This document shows, piece by piece, positions 1 through 7,583 of a stretch of DNA of 11,647 nt. Position 1 is the stretch's first letter. Each line of letters opens with the position of its first letter. A program made the position numbers and the translations under genes. The notes beneath the pieces were generated by a model. The model did not search any database. It saw only the letters and a list, made by a program, of their open reading frames with translations, and was not told the DNA's origin. The stretch covers positions 1 to 11,647 of the forward strand of contig JBJOII010000131.1 of NCBI GenBank assembly GCA_046047235.1, read 5' to 3'. This stretch comes from JBMTVN01 sp046047235. GTDB taxonomy: Bacteria > Verrucomicrobiota > Verrucomicrobiia > Limisphaerales > JAHDYP01.

Positions 1-105
1 CAGAAAGTCTGGAAGTGGCTTATCCTGTTGGCGGTGGTGGTTGTGGTGGTGGAAACGTGGCTGGCTGCTCGAGGCAATCGGCCCCAGCGAAAGGCGGTGG
101 CCTGA
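1..105 (+). CDS. C-terminal tail of a BatA/VWA-type membrane protein (5' end outside window)
   Basis: Frame 1 is open from the window edge to a TGA at 103-105 and encodes 34 residues. The tail begins with a basic-aromatic stretch (QKVWKW), continues as a strongly hydrophobic helix rich in Leu and Val (about residues 7-17), and then has the polar end ETWLAARGNRPQRKAVA. A single C-terminal membrane helix followed by a short basic cytoplasmic tail, placed directly upstream of a DUF4175-like gene, is how BatA/VWA proteins end in MoxR-DUF58-BatA operons of Verrucomicrobiota and Planctomycetes. That family assignment is inferred from context; the visible piece is too short to show a domain. The stop overlaps the next start by one base (TGATG), which suggests translational coupling. 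Confidence 0.7.
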   Translation, partial: QKVWKWLILLAVVVVVVETWLAARGNRPQRKAVA

Positions 106-3100
106 TGGATCCGGTTTTAAAGTCCTGTTTGCAGCCTTTGATGAGGAGGTTGCGGTGGTGTGCTTTGTGGCGCGAGGTGGCTTTGATTTGCGGGGTTGGG
201 GTATTGATCGCGGGTTTGGTGGGGTTGGCAGCCTGGGTATTGGGTTGGGCGCCGCGCGGGGTATGGGCGGGGGTTGTGCTGGCAGGTGCTCTGGTGTTTG
301 GCGTGTGGCGTATGCGGCGCTGGCGGGGGCTGGATTTGCGTCGCGTAGCCTTGGATTTGGAGGCGGCTGATCCTGAGTTGCGGGGGCGGTTACTGACGGC
401 TGTACAGCAGGAGCCGGGGGCTGGGCAGCGTTGGTCCTTTTTGCAGGACCGGCTGGTGACGGATTTATTGATGTCGGGTCGTGTGGAGCGGTGGTCGGGG
501 ATGGTCAGGGGTGGGCGACTTGTGGGTTGGCCTTTAGTGGGTGTTTTGGCGTCGATGGTTTTTCTGGCTGGGTTGTGGGGATTGTGGGTGATGCGAGTGG
601 AGAGAGTCATGGGAGGGGTGGTGCAGCGGGTGGATGGAGTGCGGGTGACGCCTGGGGACACGCAGCTTGAGCGGGGTGAGTCACTGGTGGTTCTGGCTGA
701 ATTTGGGAGTGAGGTTCCGGCTGGCAGTGAGCTGGTGGTGGTGCCGAGGGACGGTATGGAGCAGAGGGTGTCGATGACGCGCAACCTGAGTGACCGGATA
801 TTTGGGGGTACCGTTGCGGGGTTGGAGGGGGATGTGACCTACCGTGTTGAGTTTCCTGGTGGGCGATCGCCTGACTATGCGGTGGAGGTGTATGAGCTGC
901 CGCGGATGGAGAAGTCGGATGTGGATGTGATTTATCCGGAGTATACGGGGATGGGGGCACGGCGGGTGGAGGATACGCGGCGGGTGACTGCGGTGGAGGG
1001 TTCTGCGGTGACCTTGAGTTTGACGCTGAACAAGGCTGTCAAGGAGGCGCTGCTGGTGGGGGAGGGCGGGGAGGATTTGAAGCTGGGGGTTGATCTGGAG
1101 CGGCCGGTGGCTTGGTTGACGAACCACGTGCTGCTTTCGGGTGGGGCCTATGAGCTGCGCCTGATGGATGGTGCGGGGCGTACGAATCGTATGCCGGCGC
1201 GGTTTGTGTTTGAGGTTTTGACGAATCGGCTGCCGGATTTGCGGATCACCAGGCCTCGGGGGGATTTGAGTCCATCTCCGTTGGAGGAAGTCTGGTTTGA
1301 GGCGGAGGTGGCTGATGATTTTGGTGTAGTGGCGTATGGGATGGGGTGGGAGAAGGCTGGTGAAGGAGTCCAGTGGGTTGAGGTGGGGAGGGATGTTCCG
1401 TCCGGGGAGCGGCGTCAGTTCTCTTATCGGCTGGCGTTGGAGGAGGTTGGGGTTGTGCCGGATGACTTGGTGGTGTGGTATGCGTGGGCGGACGATCTGG
1501 GGGCGGAGGGGGAGGTGCGGCGACACACGACGGATTTGTTTTTTGGGGAGGTGCGACCTTTCGAGGAGATTTTTCGGGAGGGTGAAGCTGCTGCGGGTCA
1601 GGGTGGGGGGCAAGCGCCTGAGGGCGGAGGCGGTGAGGGAGAAGGCGGTGGCAGCCAACAGTTGGCGGAGTTGCAGAAGGAGATTATCAACGCGACATGG
1701 AATCTGCGTCGGCAGCGCGGAGCGGGGGAGGAGGACTATCGGGAATCGGCGAATGTCATACTGGATGCGCAGGGTGAGGTGCGGGTGCAGGCGGAGGAGT
1801 CGGGGGAGGAGGCGATGGACATGCAGAGTTCGGTTTTGTGGAGTCAGGTGCTGGAGGCGATGGATGAGGCGATTGAGGCTTTGGAGGGGGCGGTTGATTC
1901 GAGGGAAGGGCTTGAGGCGGCGTTGGGGGCGGAGCAGTCGGCGTATCGGCGGTTGCTTCAGCTGAGGGAGCGGGAGATGCAGGTTGCGCGGGGGCAGAGG
2001 GGATCTCCTTCCCGTGGGGGATCGCAGGGGCAACAGGCTCGGCAGAGGCAGCTGGACCAGTTGGAGTTGACGCGGTCGGAGAATGCTTACGAGACGGAGA
2101 CCCAGGCGCAGGAGGCGGGTGGGAGTGGGGCTCAATCTGAGGACTTGCAGGCCTTGAGTCGGCTGAAGGAGTTGGCGCGTCGGCAGGAGGACTTGAACCA
2201 GCGCTTGCAGGATTTACAGACCGAGTTGGCGATGGCGGAGGATGAGGTTGAGCAGGAGCGGTTGCGGCGGGAGCTGAAGCGCTTGCAGGAGGAGGAGCAG
2301 AGGATGTTGTCGGACCTGGATGAGTTGGGGCAGCGGATGGAGCGGCAGCAGGGGCAGAGTGCGCTTTCGGAGCAACGTCAGCAGTTGGAGCAGACACGGG
2401 AGGCTTTGCAGCGGGCCGAGGGGGCTGCTGAGCGGGGTGAGGTGAGCGAGGCTTTGGCGGCGGGGACCCGGGCCCAGCGTCAGATGGAGTCGATGCGTGA
2501 TGCGTTACGCCGCGAGAGCGCGGGGGAGTTTGGTGAGGATTTGAGGAGGCTGCGTGGGGAGGCTCGGGAGTTGACGCGTCGGCAGGAGGAGATTCAACGG
2601 GCGGTGGACGAGCTGGTTGATCCGAGCAGGAAGGTTTTGAGCGATCGTGAGGAGCGCGAGAAGTTGAGCGCGGCGTTGGATGAGCAGCGGGGCGGGGTGC
2701 AGCGCTTGGTGGAGGACAGCAAGCGTGTATCGGAGGCGGCGGAGTTGGCGGAGCCCTTGGTTTACCGGGAGTTGTATGAGTCGCTCCGCGAGTTTTCCGT
2801 GGCGGAGGAGAGTCATGTGGATTCCTTGCGGGAGGAGTTGATTGATCGGGGACTCATGACGGAGGGGTTATTGCGGGACATGGAGCGGGTGGAGGATTTG
2901 GACGGGGGGCAGACCTTGTCCTTGGTGGAAGAGATGTTGGATGCGGGGTATGTGCCGTTGGCCGATCAGCTGGAGGATTTGGCGCGGGAAGGGGTTGGAG
3001 TTTTGGTGCGCGGAGTGGAGCGGGCGGCGGAGCGGGTTTTGGGTGATGAAGCCGAGAGTTTACGGCGTGCGCGGGATCAGGTGGAGGAGGCGTTGAGTTC

Positions 3101-3683
3101 GGTTCAGGAGGAGTTGCAGCAGGCTGGTGATTCCCGGGGGCAGGCGGGGGAGGATGGAGATGGTGAGCGCCAGCAGGTGCAGGGGCGCGGGGGGGGTGAT
3201 GGGGGTGCTGAAACCGGGGGAGTGGAGGAAAGCGCTGTGGATGGCGGGGGCGAATCTGAGCCGGGGAATCTGGACTTGGAGAGGTTGCTGGCGGGCGGTG
3301 CTGAAGGAGGGAGCGACAGCCGTTCGGGTGGTGGCGGGGTTGGGCCGTTGCGGGGCGATGGTTTTGAGGCTTGGTCGGACCGGTTACGGGAGGCTGAGGA
3401 GTTGTTGGAGTTACCCCAGCTACGTGATTTGGTTCGGTCGGCGCGGGAGCGGGGCAGGGAGATGAGGCGTGATTTCAAGACGGGTGAGATGCCGGACTGG
3501 GCGGTAGTTTCGTTGGATGTGGTGGGGCCTTTGGTGGAGGTCAGGCGACAGATTGCGGAGGAGTTGGCTCGGCGGACCCCGGGGGAGGAGTTGGTGCCGG
3601 TGGATCGTGATCCGGTGCCGGCTGAGTATAGCGAGCTGGTGCGGAAGTATTATGAAGATTTGGGAAGGAGCAGGGGTGAATGA
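105..3683 (+). CDS. DUF4175-like giant membrane-anchored coiled-coil protein
   Basis: This 1192-residue protein has three predicted membrane helices near the N-terminus (about 24-48, 52-68 and 141-163). A beta-rich, probably periplasmic region of about 170-490 follows, with repeated Ig-like strand patterns including VIYPEYTG at 275-282 and the motif VADDFGV near 402-408. After a Gly/Glu-rich linker (about 494-517) comes a very long Gln/Glu/Arg/Leu coiled coil to about residue 1030, a second Gly-rich acidic linker, and a conserved-looking C-terminus ending in PAEYSELVRKYYEDLG. The layout resembles DUF4175-type proteins encoded in Bat/MoxR operons; their molecular role is not established. I chose ATG 105 because it overlaps the upstream stop (TGATG). 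The open frame continues back to a GTG at 15, but that stretch lies inside the upstream gene's coding sequence and is Gly-rich noise. The gene overlaps the next by four bases (ATGA). Confidence 0.85.
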   Translation: MDPVLKSCLQPLMRRLRWCALWREVALICGVGVLIAGLVGLAAWVLGWAPRGVWAGVVLAGALVFGVWRMRRWRGLDLRRVALDLEAADPELRGRLLTAVQQEPGAGQRWSFLQDRLVTDLLMSGRVERWSGMVRGGRLVGWPLVGVLASMVFLAGLWGLWVMRVERVMGGVVQRVDGVRVTPGDTQLERGESLVVLAEFGSEVPAGSELVVVPRDGMEQRVSMTRNLSDRIFGGTVAGLEGDVTYRVEFPGGRSPDYAVEVYELPRMEKSDVDVIYPEYTGMGARRVEDTRRVTAVEGSAVTLSLTLNKAVKEALLVGEGGEDLKLGVDLERPVAWLTNHVLLSGGAYELRLMDGAGRTNRMPARFVFEVLTNRLPDLRITRPRGDLSPSPLEEVWFEAEVADDFGVVAYGMGWEKAGEGVQWVEVGRDVPSGERRQFSYRLALEEVGVVPDDLVVWYAWADDLGAEGEVRRHTTDLFFGEVRPFEEIFREGEAAAGQGGGQAPEGGGGEGEGGGSQQLAELQKEIINATWNLRRQRGAGEEDYRESANVILDAQGEVRVQAEESGEEAMDMQSSVLWSQVLEAMDEAIEALEGAVDSREGLEAALGAEQSAYRRLLQLREREMQVARGQRGSPSRGGSQGQQARQRQLDQLELTRSENAYETETQAQEAGGSGAQSEDLQALSRLKELARRQEDLNQRLQDLQTELAMAEDEVEQERLRRELKRLQEEEQRMLSDLDELGQRMERQQGQSALSEQRQQLEQTREALQRAEGAAERGEVSEALAAGTRAQRQMESMRDALRRESAGEFGEDLRRLRGEARELTRRQEEIQRAVDELVDPSRKVLSDREEREKLSAALDEQRGGVQRLVEDSKRVSEAAELAEPLVYRELYESLREFSVAEESHVDSLREELIDRGLMTEGLLRDMERVEDLDGGQTLSLVEEMLDAGYVPLADQLEDLAREGVGVLVRGVERAAERVLGDEAESLRRARDQVEEALSSVQEELQQAGDSRGQAGEDGDGERQQVQGRGGGDGGAETGGVEESAVDGGGESEPGNLDLERLLAGGAEGGSDSRSGGGGVGPLRGDGFEAWSDRLREAEELLELPQLRDLVRSARERGREMRRDFKTGEMPDWAVVSLDVVGPLVEVRRQIAEELARRTPGEELVPVDRDPVPAEYSELVRKYYEDLGRSRGE

Positions 3684-5152
3684 TGTTGGCTGAGCTGGTC
3701 ATACCGGGGGCATGGGGTGGGTGGTCATTGGTGCTGATACTGGTGCTGGTCTGGCTGTTACTGGCGTATTTGTATCGGGGTGTGGCGTTGGGGAATTGGA
3801 AGTGGGTGTGTGTGACCTGCAAGGCACTGGCGATTGGGGTTCTGGTGTTTGCCTTATTTGAGCCCATCTGGGCCGGGCGCCGAGTGCGTCCGGGAGCGAA
3901 CGTTATGGCTGTGGTGGTGGACAACGGGGAGGGTTTGCGTGTGCGGGATCGTGGTGAGTCACGGACTCGATCCGAGCTGGTGCAATCCTGGTTGGAGCCG
4001 GTTGCTGGGGGGTGGTTGGAAGCTTTGGGTGAGAACTTTGATCTGCGGCGTTACAAGGTGGATCGCGGGGCGGTGAGAGTGCGTGACTTCGACCGGCTGG
4101 ATTTTCGCGGGCGGGCCTCGGGATTGTATGGAGGGGTGAAGGATGTGGCGGGGCGTTTAAGCGGGTCGCCGCTTGCGGGGGTGATTTTGTTGACTGACGG
4201 GAATGCGACAGATTCGCCGCGTTTGCTGGAGGGGGTGGAGGGGTTGCCTCCGGTGTATCCCGTCGTGGTGGGTCGGTCTGGTGCGGTGAAGGATTTGTCG
4301 GTAGGGGAGCTTCAGGTATCGGAGACGGCTTTTGAGGATGCGCCGGTGCGGGTGAGTGGGCGGGTTCTGGCTTCGGGGTTCGGATCGGGCTCCGTGGATC
4401 TACGGCTGGTGGATCGCGAGGGGGCTCTTTTGGCTGAGGAACGGTTGAGGTTACGGGGAGGGAAGGAGGAGCTGCCGTTTGACCTGCGGTTTCGGGGGCA
4501 GGCGAGTGGGACCGGTTTTTACCGGGTAGAAGTGAGTGGGGGTGCCGGAGGCAAGGGGGTGGGTGGGGATGATGGTTCCGGGGAGGCGACTTTGGTGAAC
4601 AATGTACGGTCGTTTACCGTTGAGCACGGTGAGGGGGTGCATCGGGTGTTGTATGTATCGGGCAGGCCGAACTGGGAGTTCAAGTATTTGAACCGGGGGA
4701 TTCAGGAGGATGACCAGGTGCAACTGGTGGGGTTGATACGGGTGGCGATGCGAGAGCCGCGATTTGATTTCAGGGGGCGTGGGGGGGAGTCGAGTAATCC
4801 GTTGTTCCGCGGGTTTGGCGAGCAGTCCGAGGAGGAGATTGAGCGATACGACCAGCCGGTTTTGATACGCGTTTACACCCGTGATGAGCAGGAGTTGCAG
4901 AAGGGGTTTCCGCTGACTCCGGAGGAGTTATTCGAGTATGAGGCGGTGATACTGGATGATCTGGAGGCCGGTTTTTTTTCGTCGGTTCAGGCGAATTTGC
5001 TGCGTCGGTTTGTGAGCGAGCGGGGGGGTGGTTTGATGATGCTTGGGGGGGGGAGAGTTTTCGGGAGGGTGGGTATGGGGGGAGTGCGATTGGGGATACC
5101 CTGCCGGTTTATCTGGATCGTGTGGGGCGTCCGCCTGATGGGGGTGAGTTGA
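3680..5152 (+). CDS. VWA/glutamine-amidotransferase-like membrane protein, 5' part of a frameshifted gene
   Basis: Two N-terminal membrane helices (about residues 15-33 and 44-64) precede a VWA-like domain. Its strand VMAVVVDNGEG (75-85) sits where a MIDAS motif DxSxS would be, but both Ser are Gly, so metal binding is doubtful. LLTDGNATD (170-178) matches the second VWA acidic loop. A beta-rich stretch follows, then a GATase1-like region beginning VLYVSGRPNWEFKYL and continuing through YDQPVLIRVYTRD, VILDDLEAGFF and RGGGLMMLGG. After residue 458 the frame degenerates: the 32 residues encoded from 5054 to 5152 look unrelated to the family, while the expected continuation lies in the -1 frame from 5053. 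The authentic part is therefore 3680-5053. ATG 3680 overlaps the upstream stop (ATGA) and has AGGAG at 3666-3670. The probable role is a periplasm-facing scaffold of a Bat-type system, inferred from context. Confidence 0.82.
   Translation: MMLAELVIPGAWGGWSLVLILVLVWLLLAYLYRGVALGNWKWVCVTCKALAIGVLVFALFEPIWAGRRVRPGANVMAVVVDNGEGLRVRDRGESRTRSELVQSWLEPVAGGWLEALGENFDLRRYKVDRGAVRVRDFDRLDFRGRASGLYGGVKDVAGRLSGSPLAGVILLTDGNATDSPRLLEGVEGLPPVYPVVVGRSGAVKDLSVGELQVSETAFEDAPVRVSGRVLASGFGSGSVDLRLVDREGALLAEERLRLRGGKEELPFDLRFRGQASGTGFYRVEVSGGAGGKGVGGDDGSGEATLVNNVRSFTVEHGEGVHRVLYVSGRPNWEFKYLNRGIQEDDQVQLVGLIRVAMREPRFDFRGRGGESSNPLFRGFGEQSEEEIERYDQPVLIRVYTRDEQELQKGFPLTPEELFEYEAVILDDLEAGFFSSVQANLLRRFVSERGGGLMMLGGGRVFGRVGMGGVRLGIPCRFIWIVWGVRLMGVS
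5045..5053 (+). other. Run of nine G at which the reading frame breaks
   Basis: The run follows CTT (5042-5044). Read in the upstream frame it gives L-G-G-G and then R-V-F-G. Shifted back one base it gives L-G-G-G-E-S-F-R-E-G-G-Y, the expected continuation of the GATase-like domain. A run of ten or seven G would restore the frame in DNA; a -1 ribosomal slip across GGG-GGG codons, or insertion of one G by RNA polymerase, would restore it in expression. A 6-bp inverted repeat, GGGTAT at 5071-5076 and ATACCC at 5096-5101, lies 17 bases downstream. It is short and further away than usual for a frameshift stimulator. Sequencing or assembly error in a homopolymer is the simplest explanation. Confidence 0.85.
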
Positions 5153-6054
5153 GGTGGGAGTTAACGAGGGAGGGCTGGTTGCTGCCGTGGGCACGGATGG
5201 GGGAGGACGAGGTGCAGGAGCGGGCGAGGTTGGCGACGGTTGGGGGGTATTCTGTGGTGAACTGGGTAGGCGGGGTGAAGCCCGGTGCGTCCATGGTGTT
5301 TGGGTTGAGGGCATTGGATGGCGAGCTGTATCCGGCGTTGGTTAGCCAGCGTTACGGGCGGGGCCGGAGTTTGGCGCTGCTGGTTGGGGATTTATGGAGG
5401 TGGGGGTTAAGGGAGAAGGAGTATATGGGGCAGATGGGAAGGGCGTGGCGGCAGTGGGTGCGGTGGCTGGTGGCAGACGTGCCCCGTCGTGCGGAGCTGG
5501 TGGCGGTTGAGGATCCCGGGGAGGGCTCGGCGGTGTTGCTTCGTGCGGTGGTGAGGGATGCGGCGTTTGAGCCGGTGGACGATGCGACGGTGGAGTTTGA
5601 GGTTGAGCGGGTGGATTGGGCCGGGGAGACCAACAGCGAGCCAGTGGTTGCGATGCGTTTACGTGGGGAGCCATCGGGTGAAGAGAGTGGAGTCTATGAG
5701 ACCACGGTGGTTCCGTCGCGTTCCGGGGCGTATCGGGTGACGGGTAGAGTGATTAATGCGGCGGGTGCGGAGATCCACCGGGTGGGTGCGGGTTGGGTGG
5801 CGGATTTGGGGGTTGAGGAATTTCGTTCACTCGAACCGGATTTTGAGGCGATGGGGAGGTTGGCGGCGATGACCGGGGGACGGGTGGTGGAGGCTTCTGA
5901 GCTGGAGTCGTTCGCGCGGGGTCTGGCGTCGGTTGATGCGCCGGTGATGGAGACGTGGACGAAGCCGGCCTGGCATACTCCGTGGTTATTTGCTGTGGCC
6001 TTGGGCTTTTTTGTTACTGAGTGGTGGATACGCAGATGGAAAGGGTTGGCTTGA
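5053..6054 (+). CDS. VWA/glutamine-amidotransferase-like membrane protein, 3' part of the frameshifted gene
   Basis: This frame continues the upstream domain without loss: ESFREGGYGG, then IGDTLPVYLDRVGRPPDGGE. Next come SQRYGRGRSLALLVGDLWRW, typical of the end of the GATase1-like domain in these proteins, and a beta-rich region with Ig-like strands. The product ends in a C-terminal membrane helix (WLFAVALGFFVTEWWIRRW) and a short basic tail. Joined to the 5' part at the G9 run the protein would be about 791 residues, anchored at both ends. The first start codon in this frame is GTG 5122, which lies mid-domain with no clear ribosome binding site, so independent translation is unlikely. Its TGA overlaps the next ATG by one base (TGATG). 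If ribosomes stopped at 5152 instead of here, that coupling would be lost. Confidence 0.82.
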   Translation, partial: ESFREGGYGGSAIGDTLPVYLDRVGRPPDGGELRWELTREGWLLPWARMGEDEVQERARLATVGGYSVVNWVGGVKPGASMVFGLRALDGELYPALVSQRYGRGRSLALLVGDLWRWGLREKEYMGQMGRAWRQWVRWLVADVPRRAELVAVEDPGEGSAVLLRAVVRDAAFEPVDDATVEFEVERVDWAGETNSEPVVAMRLRGEPSGEESGVYETTVVPSRSGAYRVTGRVINAAGAEIHRVGAGWVADLGVEEFRSLEPDFEAMGRLAAMTGGRVVEASELESFARGLASVDAPVMETWTKPAWHTPWLFAVALGFFVTEWWIRRWKGLA

Positions 6055-7040
6055 TGCAGCAGGAGAAGTCAGATCGAGCGATGTGGGTGAGTTGGGCGTG
6101 GGTGGTGTTATTGGTCCTTTGTTTGAGGGCGGAGGCAGCGGGCCCTCTTGGGGCTGGGGATTTGCTCCTGGTGGTTGGGGCTTCGGGCAGTGAGGAGTAT
6201 GTTGCGCGGTTTGAGCAGCAGGCTCAGGGGTGGAGGCGGGCGGCTGAGGCCGGGGGGCTGAGGTTTCACTTGGTTGGAGAGAGTGAAGAGCGGGGTGTGG
6301 TTGATAAGGAGCTTTTGCGGGGCGCGCTGGGGGATTTGGTGAACGGGAACGGTCTGTTGTGGGTGATCTTTGTGGGGCATGGGACTTTTGACGGGGTGGA
6401 GGCGCGGTTTAACCTGCGGGGTCCTGATCTTTCCGGGAGCGAGTTGGCGGAGTGGTTGCGTGGAGTGGAGCGTCCGATGGTATTGGTGCATGCCTTTTCG
6501 AGCAGCGCACCGTTCATGAAGGCGGTGGCTGGGAAAGGGAGGATAGTGATCACTTCGACGCGCAGTGGATATGAGCAGAGTTACTCCCGGTTTGGTGATT
6601 TTTTGCCTTTGGCATTCCGGAGCCTGGAGGCTGACCTGGATCGCGATGGGCAGGTCAGTTTACTGGAGGCATTCCTAGCTACGGGGCATCGGGTGGAGGA
6701 GTGGTATCGGACGGAGGGGCGGTTATCGACTGAGCATGCGGTGTTGGACGACAACGGTGACGGGCTCGGGGTGGGGAAGGATTGGTTTCGGGGCGTTCGG
6801 GTGGTTGGCAAGGCCCGGGGGGGTGAGGGGGTGGATGGTTGGAGGGCGCGGCAGGTGTATATGGTTCCGAGCGAGGAGGAGCGGAATTTGCCTGTGGCGG
6901 TCAGGGGCAGGCGGGACGCGTTGGAGTTGGAGGTTTTTGCGTTGAGGGAGCGGCGTGGTGAGCTGGGAGATGAGGTGTATTATCGTGAGCTGGAGGCGTT
7001 GCTGATGCGCTTGGCGGATTTGTATCGGGGGTTGGAGTAG
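6054..7040 (+). CDS. Secreted caspase-like (clan CD, C13-like) protein lacking the expected catalytic Cys
   Basis: The 328-residue product begins with a basic stretch, a hydrophobic core (about 10-24) and a signal-peptidase-like site (RAEA, then AGP near 29), so export is likely. The core resembles the caspase/C13 fold: strand DLLLVVGASG (36-45), strand LLWVIFVGHG ending in the His-Gly pair H109-G110, and strand MVLVHAFSSS (142-151), where family members would carry the nucleophile Cys. Here the residues are A-F-S-S-S with no Cys. An EF-hand-like loop, D194-x-D196-x-D198-G with S202 and E205, and a DDNGDG segment (231-236) follow, suggesting calcium binding. The start ATG 6054 overlaps the upstream TGA; an upstream in-frame GTG at 6021 lies inside the preceding gene. 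Context puts it in the Bat-type operon, perhaps as an inactive or Ser-dependent partner. The fold assignment is moderately confident; activity is unknown. Confidence 0.72.
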   Translation: MQQEKSDRAMWVSWAWVVLLVLCLRAEAAGPLGAGDLLLVVGASGSEEYVARFEQQAQGWRRAAEAGGLRFHLVGESEERGVVDKELLRGALGDLVNGNGLLWVIFVGHGTFDGVEARFNLRGPDLSGSELAEWLRGVERPMVLVHAFSSSAPFMKAVAGKGRIVITSTRSGYEQSYSRFGDFLPLAFRSLEADLDRDGQVSLLEAFLATGHRVEEWYRTEGRLSTEHAVLDDNGDGLGVGKDWFRGVRVVGKARGGEGVDGWRARQVYMVPSEEERNLPVAVRGRRDALELEVFALRERRGELGDEVYYRELEALLMRLADLYRGLE

Positions 7041-7090
7041 CGGGGTGGCACGGGCTTGAGTTTTTGCCAATTACGCCTAGAGTGCATCGT

Positions 7091-7549
7091 ATGAATCGTG
7101 ACGTTGTGCCAGTTAACATTCGCGGGATATTGCCGGCGAACAATGGCTGTGCGCTATTTGTGGGGAACGACAACAAGGTGTTTGTGATTCAGGTGGAGCA
7201 CAACATGGGCGTGGTGATTGGGATGTTTTTGCGGAACAAGCCCAAGGAGCGTCCTTTGACGCACGATTTGATGGGGAGCGTATTTGACGGGTTTGGGATT
7301 ACGCTGGAGCGGGTCGTTATCACGGAGTTGCGGCACTCCACGTATTACGCGCGGTTGATTTTGAAGCAGGAGAACGAGTTGGGCACGAAGATCGTGGAGT
7401 TGGATGCTCGGCCCAGTGATTCGATTGCTCTGGCTGCGGCCCAGAAGAAGCCGATTTACGTGTCGGCCGGTTTATTTGAGCAGGTGGAGGACATGAGTGA
7501 GCTGCTTGAGCGGATCAAGCAGAGCGGCGACGGGGGTTTAGAGGAGTAG
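7091..7549 (+). CDS. Bifunctional nuclease (BFN, DUF151) domain protein
   Basis: The product is 152 residues and is nearly all one BFN domain (PF02577-like). Recognisable segments are VFVIQVEHNMGVVIG (30-44), RPLTHDLMGSVFDGFG (54-69), RVVITELRHSTYYARLIL (74-91) and the signature LDARPSDSIALA (104-115), followed by PIYVSAGLFEQ. Family members have been described as nucleases acting on DNA and RNA, and in plants as defence-linked proteins; the bacterial substrate is not settled. It has no signal peptide or membrane helix, so it should be cytoplasmic. I chose ATG 7091 because the domain begins right after it (NRDVVPVNIRGI). An in-frame GTG at 7082 and TTG at 7064 are possible but add only basic filler. 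It lies 50 bases after the caspase-like gene, so it may be read through from that operon, though the gap is larger than the upstream overlaps. Confidence 0.9.
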   Translation: MNRDVVPVNIRGILPANNGCALFVGNDNKVFVIQVEHNMGVVIGMFLRNKPKERPLTHDLMGSVFDGFGITLERVVITELRHSTYYARLILKQENELGTKIVELDARPSDSIALAAAQKKPIYVSAGLFEQVEDMSELLERIKQSGDGGLEE

Positions 7550-7583
7550 TTCGAGAGTCGAGTGGGGGAGGGAGAGGGTGGGA

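Noticed and set aside
15..104. GTG at 15 as start of the DUF4175-like gene
   Set aside because: The 30 extra residues are Gly-rich noise within the coding region of the upstream gene; ATG 105 overlaps the upstream stop and directly precedes the membrane-anchor region.
681..2397. Long minus-strand open frames (484 and 213 residues) opposite the DUF4175-like gene
   Set aside because: Low-complexity His/Pro/Arg/Ser/Ala composition from the complement of G-rich codons; no recognisable domain, and they lie wholly antisense to a well-supported gene.
3189..3196. Run of eight G as a second frameshift site
   Set aside because: The frame on both sides is consistent with one protein, and the C-terminus after the run looks conserved and intact.
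4972..4979. Run of eight T as the frameshift position
   Set aside because: The reading DLEAGFFSSVQANLLRRFVSERGGG continues in the same frame past this run, so the break is later, at 5045-5053.
5071..5101. Inverted repeat GGGTAT/ATACCC as a frameshift-stimulating hairpin
   Set aside because: Only 6 bp with a 19-base loop and 17 bases from the run; such matches are expected by chance in G-rich DNA.
7064..7092. TTGCCA as a -35 box for the BFN gene
   Set aside because: At 17-base spacing the -10 position reads TCGTAT and overlaps the ATG; no convincing promoter.
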